DNA of 64,000 nucleotides from Zeugodacus cucurbitae. Taxonomy: Eukaryota > Arthropoda > Insecta > Diptera > Tephritidae. Location of the stretch: assembly GCF_028554725.1 (NCBI RefSeq), contig NC_071669.1, positions 30,556,001 to 30,620,000 of the forward strand, read 5' to 3'. Below are positions 34,855 to 45,617 of the stretch, piece by piece (position 1 is the first letter of the stretch; each line of letters begins with the position of its first letter). The translations under genes and the position numbers were made by a program. The notes beneath the pieces are model-generated. The model worked only from the letters and a program-made list of their open reading frames with translations, was not told the origin of the DNA and searched no databases.

Positions 34855-37628
34855 TTACTTATTAAGCGAAGACAAAATAGTTTTTTTAATACTAAAGATC
34901 GAATCAGACAGGTCAAATGTGCTGGAATGAGAATTAAAATCATAACATATTTGACGGAATGGTTCGTTTAACTCAAAATTTGTTCTCGAAGATTTTAAAA
35001 GTAATGGTCTAAACTGCCTAGATGAACGAAATGGGACATTGAACTTGATATCAGACAAAAGAAAAGTGCTACAAACAGAACCATTCAGAAGTTTTACTAG
35101 AAATATTATACCTAGCATTTCCCTACGACTAGTGAGTGTAGGTAGATTTATAAGTTTTAAGCGACTAGTGTACGGAGGAAGATTCAATCTTGAATCCCAG
35201 TGTAAGTGACCTAAAGCAAAAAGTAAAAATTGTTTTTGAACGGACTCTAACTTATCAGAATGGGTATTGTAGCTAGGATTCCATACCACAGAACCATACT
35301 CCAATATAGGTCTTACCAATGTTGTAAAAAGAGTTTTAGTAATATACGGGTCACTAAATTCTTTAGACCAACGTTTAACAAAGCTAAAATTTAGTTTAGG
35401 GTCCATAGTAACTCCTAAATCAACAAAGCTAGATACTTGCTCTAAACTGAAGTTATTTATTACGTAGGGAGAAGGATCAACAGATCTACGGGAAAAGCAC
35501 ATCGTTTTACATTTTTTAAGATTCAGTGGCATATCATTTTGTGACACCAAGTAACTAAATTATTTAAGTCCGATTGTAACTCAGTTCTATCATTATAAGA
35601 AGTATATGATTTAAAAAGTTTTACATCATCCGCATATAATAAAATGTTTGAAAACTTAATTACGGAAGGTATATCATTAATAAACAATTAGAACAGAATC
35701 GGACCAAGATGACTACCTTGTGGAACCCAAGAAGGGACCATAATTGAATCGGATAAAGTGTTATTAAATATAACTTGTTGTTTTCTGTTAGTAAGATATG
35801 AGGATACCCAATTAAGAAGTCTTGGTTGAAAACCAAGATAATCCAATTTTTGCAATAGAATAGAGTGGTTTACTCTATCGAATGCTTTACTAAAGTCTGT
35901 ATAAATAACATCGGTATTCTTATTGTCTCTAAAACCCATTGACACATGGCTTACGAATTCAAGCAAGTTTGTTGCTGTATATTTCCCTTTACAGAATCCA
36001 TGTTGAGAAAATGAAATCAATTCAGAAATCGAGAATGTAATTTGGTCAGTGATAATAGCTTCAAAAAGTTTGGGTATAGCTGACATTTTTGCTATCCCCC
36101 TATAGTTCTCAAGGCATGATCTAACACCGCTTTTATGCGAAGTTATTATAAAAGAGTTTTTCCACAATGACGGAAAAATACCTTGTTTAAGAGATGAGTT
36201 GAAAAGCTTGGTTAAAGGTAGATAAATATATTTTGCACAATTTTTAAGGAAGCATGAGGGAATCATATCGGGGCCATATTTAAACGAACTTTTTAAAGTA
36301 TCTAGATGGTTTAAGACATCTAACTCAGAAATTATAGGTGCATTAATAACGGTACTCGGACAAGACACATGTTGATATGGCACATTCGTAGGGGAGTTAG
36401 AACAATAATTAGACTTAAAGACTTCAGCAAACATATTACAAATAGTATAATTGTCACATGACATGGTTGAATTATATTTCATCGCGGACGGAAAATTGGA
36501 TATCCTGCGTTTGGAGTTAACGAAACCATAAAAAGATTTTGGATTGCGAATAATGTTATCTTTAACTTTATTTATGTAGTTTTTATAACATTTTTTGTTA
36601 ACTACCGCAAACTCTCGTCGTAACTTAAAATATTTTAAATATTCACTAAGCATTCCGGTTTTTTTATAAAGTTTAAAAGCACGAGCTTTTCTATTTTTTA
36701 GTTTACATAGCTCTTTCGAAAACCACAAATTTGAGTTTTTACTTTGGGTAACAAGACATTTCGGAACAAACCTTTCAAATAAATTAAAAATAGTTTTATT
36801 AAAATGTGAAACATTAAATTCAATATTACCACTATAATCGGGCCAAGTCAATTTAGAGAGTTCCAGATTAATCTTTTTAAAGTTAGCTTTCGCAAAGTTG
36901 AAACTAAAACAATGGTCCTGTTTATTGAAAACAAGATCGGATTTGATTTCGATATTAATTTCCAAAGCAGGATGATAAAAGTCCTCAGGCAAAACTAAAG
37001 GATCAGATCGGACAACAGAAAATATTGAAGTATTATCAACATAGACCAAATCTAAGAATTTACCGAATTTGTTAGGAATCAAACTAATTTGGTTAAGACC
37101 CAACTCAGACATTTCTTCCAAAAACTCATTAAAGTTTAAACGAGTGCAAACTGGTATAATGTAATCATCAATGGATTTCCATGATACATACGGTAGATTA
37201 AAATCGCCCAGAACAATCATGGAATCAGTATCATTAGCAAATGAAAAAACATTTTTTATTAAAGAAGCATGCTGCATATATACAGATAAGTCAGATTGAG
37301 GAGGTATATAAGATAGCGTTAAGTAAGTGTAACCACTATTAACGCAAATTCGTATGCATTTAAATTCAATTAAGTCCGCATGAGGGATTTCAACTTCTTC
37401 AGATGGAATTGAAGAGTGGACAGCGAATAGTACACCTCCCCCGACCCTGTTCAGTCGATCGAATCTGAAAATTTGAAATTCACTACTTAATATTTCGTTA
37501 TCAAAAATATGAGGTTTAAGCCAGGTTTCAGTAAAAGCGATGACTTTAAAATTACAATTCATGCTGTTCAAATACAATTCTTTTAATTTTGTATTTAGGC
37601 CCCTAACATTTTGATAATAAATTTGCAA
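34855..37628 (-). pseudogene. CR1-type ORF2: AP endonuclease and reverse transcriptase
   Basis: From 37,628: endonuclease QIYYQNVRGLNTKLKELYL, FTETWL, IVLGDFNLP, then RT with SFKYGPDMIPSCFLK, ISFSQHGFCKGKYTATNLL, VIYTDFSKAFDRVNHSILL, QGSHLGPILF and YADDVKLF (35,640-35,620). The C-terminal LFTTLVRPILEYGSVVWNPS follows. Two lesions are visible: a TAA at 35,688-35,690, just after LGPILF where Leu is expected, and loss of one base near 35,550 between TWC and QNDMPLNLKKCK. Otherwise ~920 codons are open. Confidence 0.85.
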
Positions 37629-37642
37629 TGAATCATTAATAA

Positions 37643-38490
37643 TTAGTTTTTTGATTCCGCGGCTTTTTTTGGAATTTGAGCAATCACAGCTGGCTTTTGT
37701 TGCTTATGCTCAAATTCGCGCACGAAAGCACCGGGTGGCCAAAATGATGTATCAAGTAGTAATTGGAAATTTTCAGCAGATACATCGATCTTAAAAGATG
37801 ATATATTCCTTTCATATTTAAAGTTAAATTTTCTGATGTCAATATCTTTCGTTTTTAATTTCGACGAGATGTAAAACTTAATATCTTCGACTGCAGTATC
37901 CGAAGCAAATCTCGAAACGAAAACTGATTTTTTTTGTGGTATTACGACCAAATTTTTTGCCACAAATTCAGAGTTAATAGGAGGAGGATCCTGAGTTGTT
38001 TTCCGCTTAAGGTTATCAGGATTCCGCTTAAGGTTATCAGGATTATGCGCTTTTGATGAGGGCAAGGAGATGAGAGATTTATTAGGTCTATTTTTACAGG
38101 TGACATATTCCTTACGGACAAAGTGGCAGGTTCTTCATCAGACGGACGTTTACGTTTTGATGAGGGTTTAGTATTGTCGTCTTGATCATTTAGACATTTA
38201 AATGATTGAAACGTCAGTTCATAACGCCTAAATTTTTCAGTAAGGGTTTCAAGTTCGCGGCCGATTTCCTTAAAATTATTGCGCGCCTGTTTAAAAACTT
38301 TAAATAATTCGATTTCTGTTGGTCTACATTTTAAGCAAGACCAACGCAAACCCTTATTATCGAGAATAGAATCTAAGATCCTCCCTGTCAATCCAGCACA
38401 TTTAAGATGGGCAAGCCCGTCACAAAGCCAACATGAAACAAAGCGATCGGAATCGCTTTTAATATTGCAGTTTGGAAAATTACAAGTCAT
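37643..38490 (-). pseudogene. CR1-type ORF1 with PHD-like zinc finger, one frameshift
   Basis: The ATG at 38,490 is chosen because it directly precedes the finger MTCNFPNCNI...RFVSCWLCDGLAHLKC...WSCLKC, a Cys4-His-Cys3 PHD-like pattern typical of CR1 ORF1. A charged, probably coiled segment and KRKRPSDEEPA follow. The frame then shifts once between ~38,060 and 38,130. The second frame runs from LISLPSSKAHN to IAQIPKKAAESKN (37,643). A 21-bp in-frame tandem duplication doubles NPDNLKR near 38,010-38,050. ORF1 proteins of this kind bind the LINE RNA. Confidence 0.8.
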
Positions 38491-38934
38491 TACGAAAAGT
38501 TTAAATGGAATGAATATCAAAAAATAGTAAACAATAATAAAATAAATGTAATTCGCTAATAATGGATGACCAAAGATCACAACCAATATAGTGAGCAGTT
38601 TGAGAGGCACTGAAACGCTTAAAACGCGAACAGCTGTGAGCAAGAAACGAAAAACAACAAAATCAATATGAAAAGTATAAAAGAAGAATTTATAACAACA
38701 ATAAATAATTGAAATGACTCGGCACAAGAATTTAAGAAAAATAATTAAAATAGTACTAAAATATATGTACAACACAGAAGCAAAATATCAAAAATAGCAC
38801 AAAATACTTAGCTTTAGATTTCACTTAGCACAAAATAAATTATATTTAATAAAATTTAATATGTAAGATAAAATTTCACAAAAATTTAGGAGCCGAGAAA
38901 AAATACGAGCTTCACAGTTGACGCGTTGCCACTT

Positions 38935-40033
38935 TTTGCTTTACGCATTTCTTATTACTTTAATAAATTGTTTTGCAAGACCCAGTTTTACATGGAGTGG
39001 TGGTTCTAAGACTTTACGTGTTGGAATTAGACTCTCCTTTATAACATTTTTAGAGCCTGGAATTAATTTTTTCCTTAATGGCCAATCCTTTTGCACATAA
39101 TGCTTATCACGCGCTCGACTGTCCCACTCACATAAAAAGCATGGGTATTTTGTAAAACCGCTTTGCTGACCCAGTAAAATTGTTATTATCTTCAAATCAC
39201 CACACAATTGCCACTGATGTTTATTATATTGTAGTTTTTCTAGTAAGAAATGGAGGTTGTAGTATTACTTATTTAACACTACAGAATGAGCAACTGGTAA
39301 TGAAGCATACTGGTTAGCATTGTGCAGCAAGACTGCTTTTAAACTTCGTCTCGAAGGGTCAATAAATAGGCGCCAGTCGCTAGCTTCATATGGAATATCA
39401 TATTCGTTTATTAGTCCTTCAATATCGCTGCAGTACACTACATTATCAATGTTTGTGAAATACTTCCTGAATTCAATGTCTCGATTGCGATAGTAACTTA
39501 TATAAGTTCCTGAAGCTAGACAATTTTTTTTTTCAATCTTGACGCTATTAGCTCAGAAACTTCTTTCGAAAGTCCTGCGTCTCGGACCAGGTCATTTAAT
39601 TCTGCCTGAGTGAAACCTTCATCCATCTCTATATCCTCATTGTCAGCAGAAACTAGATCTTCGCCAATAGAAATATTGCTTTCATTATTCTGAAGAATGG
39701 GAAGAATCACAGAATTGACAGAAATATAAGAGATGGCAGATTTTGTTTTAGAGTTGGTATGCGCCAGATCATTGGAGAAGCAAACGTTTGTTTCTTGCGT
39801 TTCTTCAGTTGCAATGAACATCTCAGGCATATCTCTTTTGGAGTCCAATCATTGACGATGTCACTAGTTTCTTTGCCGAAAACTTTCATATAGCTAGATT
39901 TTAGTGTATCTGTAAATTTTTTTCGGATCTTACTTATAATGTATTCTCCACAAACGACACAGAAATTGTCTTTCATTTTGCAAAATATTTTTCTTGTAGC
40001 ATTATACTCATCAAAGGCCAAGTCACCCACCAA
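38935..40033 (-). pseudogene. N-terminal part of the TIR-element transposase-like protein
   Basis: ATG at 40,033. A Cys-pair module FCVVCGEYI...CLRCSLQLKKRKK is followed by TFASPMIWRIP. The frame changes near 39,790. It then reads FTQAELNDLVRDAGLSKEVS, an A10-run frameshift at ~39,526-39,536, GTYISYYRNRDIEFRKYF, DWRLFIDPSRRSLKAVLLHN, an in-frame TAA at ~39,270, and ICGDLK-like (LCGDLKIITILLGQQSGFTK), YPCFLCEWDSRARDKHYV, PPLHVKLGLAKQFIKVI. The CxxC pairs and acidic positions suggest a nuclease-like transposase, but I cannot assign a superfamily. It ends at the CR1 insertion. Confidence 0.65.
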
Positions 40034-40039
40034 TGTAGA

Positions 40040-40340
40040 GCTGCGGTTGCTTCAAGACGACGCCTGCGGGCCCGCTTTCTTACCATGTTCAGCTGCTGAT
40101 ACTGGGGTTCCGACTCCCTGCATCGTACTCGTGTGCCTACCATGACGGCATAAAAGTGAGACTAAAATGGGATAAGGGTCACGTACACGTACAACTAAAC
40201 CCATTGCAGACTCACCTTAAGAAGCGTGATCCAGGGACTCTGCCGGATCACTGAACAACTCCGTTGCCAGCCGTCACCACGTGGAGGTGCCCTGGATGCG
40301 GGTACACGATATAATTTGTGGGCAGCGGCAACAAAAACTT
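40040..40340. other. Untranslated region of the TIR element
   Basis: The sequence between the transposase ATG and the right TIR. It is more GC-rich than its surroundings (40,050-40,150 and 40,230-40,330). No ORF beyond chance frames; presumably promoter and 5' UTR. Confidence 0.45.
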
Positions 40341-40657
40341 CTAGAGATATACTAAGTTTTGTGAACATTAAAGAAATTTTTATACATCCCACAGCCATAT
40401 TGGATCAGCCATTTTGTATTTTGAAATTTTGTCTTTAATTCCGTAATCAGGGACCCCTCAAAACCCCTCTAACCCAAAATTAAGTTAAATCCGTTAATAT
40501 TTTTTTTGTCAAGTAAAATCCGACATGTATTTTGAGGTTAGGAAAAAACGTGATGGAGAAAAACTGACTTCAGATTCGGTTTCAGCGGCCCAAAATACAT
40601 ATAATACACCATGTTTGGTCAAAGGAACCTTTCATCGATTTTCTTTGTGGACCTGTG

Positions 40658-42365
40658 TAATGAGTAAATGTTCTTCATGTTAGTATTTGTCGATATGTAA
40701 CTTACAAGAAAGTAACTATTGAACATAAATCTGCCAAAATGCAATGTTAATGATAAATATTCTCTATGTTTTTATTTGTCGATATTCAACTTGGAAGAAA
40801 ATGAACTTTGATCTTAAATCTGATCAAATACAAAATAAATGATTATGAATAAATGTTGTTTATGTTTCTATTTGTCGATAAACAACTTGCAAGAAAGTGG
40901 ATATTGATCTTAAATATTATAAAATATAAAATAAATGATTATGAATAAATATTCTTTATGTTTTTATTTGTCGATATACAACTTGCATGAAAGTGAATTT
41001 TAAACATAACTCTGAGAAATCTAAAAAATCTTTATCCTTGTATTTGTCGATATTCAACTTGCAAGAAAGTGAACTTTGATCATAAATCTGAGAAAACTCA
41101 AAATAAATAATTATGAATAAATGTTCTTTATGTTTCTATTTATCGATAAACAACTTACAAGAAAGTGAACTTTGATCATAAATCTGCGAAAACTCTAAAT
41201 GATTATGAATAAATGTTCTTTATGTTTATATTTGTCGATAAACAACTTGCAAGAAAGTGGATTATGATCTTAAATATTATAAAATACAAAATAAATGATT
41301 ATGAATAAATATTCCTTATGTTTTTATTTGTCCTTATGTTTTTATTTGTCGATATTCAACTTGCAAGAATGTGAACTTTGATGATAAATCTGCGAAAACT
41401 CCAAATAAATGATTATGAATAAATGTTCTTTATGTTTCCATTTGTCGATAAGCAACTTGCGTGAAAGTGGATTTTGATCTTAAATATTATAAAATTCAAA
41501 ATAAATGATTATGAATAAATATTCTTTATGTTTTTATTTGTCGATATACAACTTGCAAGAAAGTGAATATGAAACATAACTCTGAGAAATCTAAAAAATC
41601 TTTATTCTTCTATTTGTCGATAACCAACTTGCACGAAAGTGAATTTTATCTTAAATATTATAAAATGCAACATTAATGATTATGAATAAATATTCCTTAT
41701 GTTTTTATTTGTCCTTATTTTTTTTATTTGTCGATAAACAACTTGCAAGAAAGTGAACTTTGATCTTAAATCTGAAAAAAGTGCAAAATATATGATTATG
41801 AATAAATATTCTTTATGTTTTTATTTGTCGATATTCAAATTGCAAGAAAATGAACTTTGATCATAAATCTGCGAAAACTCAAAATAAAGGATTATGAATA
41901 AATGTTCTTTATGTTTCCATTTGTCGATAAGCAACTTGCAAGAAAGAAATAAATGATTATGAATAAATATTGTTTATGTTTTTATATGTCCTAATGTTTT
42001 TATTTGTAGATATTCAACTTGCAAGAAAGTGAATTTTGATCATAAATCTGCGAAAACTCCAAATAAATGATTATGAATAAATGCTCTTTATGTTTCTATC
42101 TGTCGATAAACAACTTGCAAGAAAGTGGACTTTGATCTTAAATCTGACAAAATACAAAATAAATGATTTCTGATGTTTTTATTTGTCGATATTCAACTTG
42201 CAAGAAAGTGAACTTTGATCATAAATCTGATAAAATGCAAAATAAATGATTATGAATAAATATTGTTTATGTTTTTATTTTTCGATATTCAACTTGCAAG
42301 AAGGAACTATAAATAAATAATTATGAATAAATGTTCTTTATGTTTTTATTTGTCTATATTCAACT
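40658..42365 (+). repeat. ~96-bp satellite array, middle block (~18 monomers)
   Basis: Tandem monomers with the core 'tatttgtcgata', 'caacttgcaagaaagtga', 'tgatcataaatctg' and 'aaataaatgattatgaataaat'. Some monomers are shortened or carry an extra 'tatttgtcctta' block (41,330, 41,705). Monomers are more diverged here than after 49 kb. The array stops at 'ttcaact' (42,365), where the RTE LINE begins. Confidence 0.9.
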
Positions 42366-42571
42366 AGGAGGATGGGATCATGTGTAGAAGTTCACGCAAG
42401 TGAGGAAAGTTTTTGATTGTCATTCACTTGGGAGTGGCCAGAAACGATTCTTCTCCACATGGTTCAAGCAGCTCACGACTTCCGGTTTTAGACCAAGTAT
42501 CCTCTGGGTAGCCAACAGACATCCGTTTGAAAGCTAGCTAAAGTGAGAAGGCGAAGTCCACTTATGCGGTT

Positions 42572-44381
42572 GTGCGTAGGGCTTGGGACCCGCCACATAA
42601 AAACGAAGTACCAATGAAAAATCTACTAAAGCCTCGGATGAGACACCCCCCTTTTGATGACGACCCCTGCAAACGTTTTAAGGATAATGATATAAGGGCA
42701 TGCACCTGGAATGTCCGGACCCTTAATTGGGAAGGTGCCTCTGTCCAGCTGGATGATGTCCTCATACGACTAAAGGCTGACATCACCGCCATACAAGAAG
42801 TGCGATGGACGGGACAAGGACGGAAGAAGGTGGGTCCTTGTGACATCTACTACAGCGGCCATGTAAAGGAGCGCAAATTTGGTGTTGGATTTGTGGTGGG
42901 AGAGAGACTCCGTCGCAGAGTCCTGGCATTCACCCCGGTGGATGAACGTATAGCCACAATCCGCATCAAAGCGAGGTTCTTCAACATATCGCTGATTTGC
43001 GCCCACGCCCCAACGGAAGAGAAGGACGATGTGGCCAAAGATGCTTTCTATGAGCGCCTAGAACGCACCTATGAGCGCTGCCCCCGCCACGATGTAAAAG
43101 TCGTGCTTGGCGATTTTAACGCCAGGGTGGGTAAAGAAGATGTCTTTGGCACAACAGTCGGAAAATTCAGCCTCCATGACGAAACATCGCTAAACGGCCT
43201 GAGGCTGATCGACTTCGCTGGGGCCCGAAATATGGTCGTCTGTAGTACCAGATTCCAGCATAAGAAAATACATCAAGCTACTTGGCTGTCTCCTGATCGA
43301 AACACGCGGAACCAAATCGATCACGTTGTGATAGACGGAAGACATGTCTCCTGTGTTTTAGACGTGCGTACGCTCCGAGGACCAAATAAAGACTCGGACC
43401 ATTATCTGGTCGCAGCGAAGATACGCACCCGCCTCTGTGCAGCAAAGAATGCCCGTCAACAAACACAAGGAAGGTTCGACGTCGAAAAGCTGCAATCGCA
43501 ACAGACAGCCACGAAATACTCTACTCGACTTGCACTCCTGCTCTCTGAGAGCACTCATCAGCATCTCGGTATAAAGGAACTGTGGAACGGCATCTCAAAC
43601 TCACTGCGTACCGCTGCAGTCGAAACAATTGGTTTTCGGCAACGACAAAACACAAGCTGGTACGATGAGGAGTGCCGTCTCGCAGCGGAGAGAAAACAGA
43701 CTGCCTACCTCGCAACGTTGCAAACGACCACAACACGTGCGGGATGGGATAGATATCGAGAACTGAAGAGGGAAGCGAGACGCATCTGCAGACAAAAAAA
43801 GAAAGAGGCCGAAATGCGTGAGTACGAAGAGCTTGAGAAGCTGGCAGACAGAGGGAATGCTCGAAAATTTTATGAAAAAATGAAGCGACTTAACGAAGGT
43901 TTCAAGACCGGAGCATCCTCATGTAGAGACCAAGGTGGTAATCTGGTAACCGATGTCCAAGGCATACTGGGATTATGGAGGGAACACTTCTCCGACCTGC
44001 TGAATGGCAGTGAGAGTACAACACCAGGAGATGGCGAACCCGATCCCCCAATCGATGGCGATGGAACAGATGTTCCATTACCCGACCATGAAGAAATTCG
44101 AATAGCAATTACCCGCTTGAAGAACAACAAAGCAGCGGGGGCCGATAGATTACCGGCAGAACTATTCAAATACGGCGGCGAAGAACTGATAAGGTGCATG
44201 CATCAGCTTCTTTGCAGAATATGCTCGGAAGAAAGCATGCCTGCCCAATCCATAAAAAGGGAGATCCCACAATCTGCGCCAATTACCGTGGGATCAGCCT
44301 CCTAAATATCGCATACAAGGTTCTATCGAGCGTACTGTGTGAAAGACTAAAGCCCACCGTCAACAAACTGATTGGACCTTA
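42572..44381 (+). pseudogene. RTE-type ORF, 5' part: AP endonuclease to early RT
   Basis: From about 42,692: RACTWNVRTLNWEG, ITAIQEVRWTGQG, YYSGHVKERKFGVGFVVG, ICAHAPTEEKDD, KVVLGDFNARVG and DHVVIDGR...DSDHYLVAAKIR, all apurinic endonuclease motifs of the RTE/CFDP2-like group. A basic coiled linker follows (~43,660-43,860), then VTDVQGILGLWREHFSDLLN and RLKNNKAAGADRLPAELFKY. A 25-nt deletion after 44,240, judged against copy 1 at 32,993, shifts the frame. The second frame gives CPIHKKGDPTICANYRGISL and ends KPTVNKLIGP at the Harbinger boundary. Start codon uncertain (ATG at 42,572, 42,614 or later). Confidence 0.85.
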
Positions 44382-44639
44382 AGTGCCCTGGAGACGATCA
44401 AATAATTGCGTCAAACACTTTAAGTGTGTTGGTGTCGTCGGCTCTCGTCGGCTACACGTACGCTACACCGACTTGTTGTCGGCTCTGTTTGATGAAAATC
44501 AAAAATTTTTGATATTTCTATTTGACGGACGATAATTTGATCGTCTCCACTCATGTTTGACAAGCATGAGCTCATTTGCAGCGAAGATCTGATACTGAGA
44601 GGACATAAAAAGTGAAGTGAAGCGATTTAGAGAAAAAAA

Positions 44640-45617
44640 GTGAATTAATAAAGTGAAGTGAAGTGAAGAAGAAAAAAGTGAATTGAAAAATAAACTAAAA
44701 TAAAATGAAGTGAAATAAAATAAAATAAGATAAAATAAAATAAAATAAAGTGAAATAAAATAAGATAAAATAAAGTGAAATAAATTGAAATAAAATAAGA
44801 TAAAATAAAGTGAAATAAAATAAAATAAAGTGAAATAAAATAAAATAAAGTGAAAATAAAGTGAAATAAAATAAAATAAGATAAAATAAAATAAAATAAA
44901 GTGAAATAAAATAAGATAAAATAAAGTGAAATAAAATAAGATAAAATAAAGTGAAATAAAGTGAAATAAAATAAACTAAAATAAAATAAAGTGAAAATAA
45001 AGTGAAATAAAATAAAATAAGATAAAATAAAATAAAATAAAGTGAAATAAAATAAGATAAAATAAAGTGAAATAAAGTGAAATAAAATAAGATAAAATAA
45101 AGTGAAATAAAATAAAATAAAGTGAAATAAAATAAAATAAAGTGAAAATAAAGTGAAATAAAATAAAATAAGATAAAATAAAATAAAATAAAGTGAAATA
45201 AAATAAGATAAAATAAAGTGAAATAAAATAAGATAAAATAAAGTGAAATAAAATAAAATAAAGTGAAAATAAAGTGAAATAAAATAAAATAAGATAAAAT
45301 AAAATAAAATAAAGTGAAATAAAATAAGATAAAATAAAGTGAAATAAAATAAGATAAAATAAAGTGAAATAAAGTGAAATAAAATAAACTAAAATAAAAT
45401 AAAGTGAAAATAAAGTGAAATAAAATAAAATAAGATAAAATAAAATAAAATAAAGTGAAATAAAATAAGATAAAATAAAGTGAAATAAAGTGAAATAAAA
45501 TAAACTAAAATAAAATAAAGTGAAAATAAAGTGAAATAAAATAAAATAAGATAAAATAAAGTGAAATAAAATAAAATAAGATAAAATAAAGTGAAAATAA
45601 AATAAAATAAAATAAAA
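44640..45617 (+). repeat. AATAAAGTGAA minisatellite in the Harbinger 5' region
   Basis: About 980 bp built only from aaata-, aagata- and aagtgaa-type words. The longer pattern 'agtgaaaataaagtgaaat' recurs near 44,850, 44,990, 45,145, 45,268, 45,405 and 45,522, so a higher period of ~120-155 bp is present. It ends 1 bp before the MADF ATG. The long minus-strand open frame over it (45,389-45,649) is only the translation of the repeat. Confidence 0.9.

Larger units (their letters stand above)
34810..38930 (-). mobile_element. CR1-type LINE, nearly full length, inserted in the TIR element
   Basis: Minus strand: ORF1 (38,490-37,643), ORF2 (37,628-34,855) and a short 3' UTR. It divides the transposase gene of the surrounding TIR element and is therefore younger than it. 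Only a few lesions interrupt the two ORFs, so the insertion appears recent. The exact ends and target duplication were not resolved. Confidence 0.8.
33903..40657 (-). mobile_element. 6.75-kb TIR element of uncertain superfamily, 9-bp target duplication
   Basis: CACAGGTCCACA at 33,903 is inverted as TGTGGACCTGTG ending at 40,657. Homology of the two ends continues ~300 bp (33,903-34,200 against ~40,340-40,657) with small indels. The flanks are TAATGAATA (33,894-33,902) and TAATGAGTA (40,658-40,666). Joining the flanks across one copy of this 9-mer restores a single satellite monomer, which supports true insertion. It carries a minus-strand transposase-like gene (40,033 to ~34,485) split by a CR1-type LINE (~34,810-38,930); without the LINE it would be ~2.6 kb. 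Long TIRs plus a 9-bp duplication resemble Mutator-type elements, but the protein shows none of the MULE motifs I know. Confidence 0.8.
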
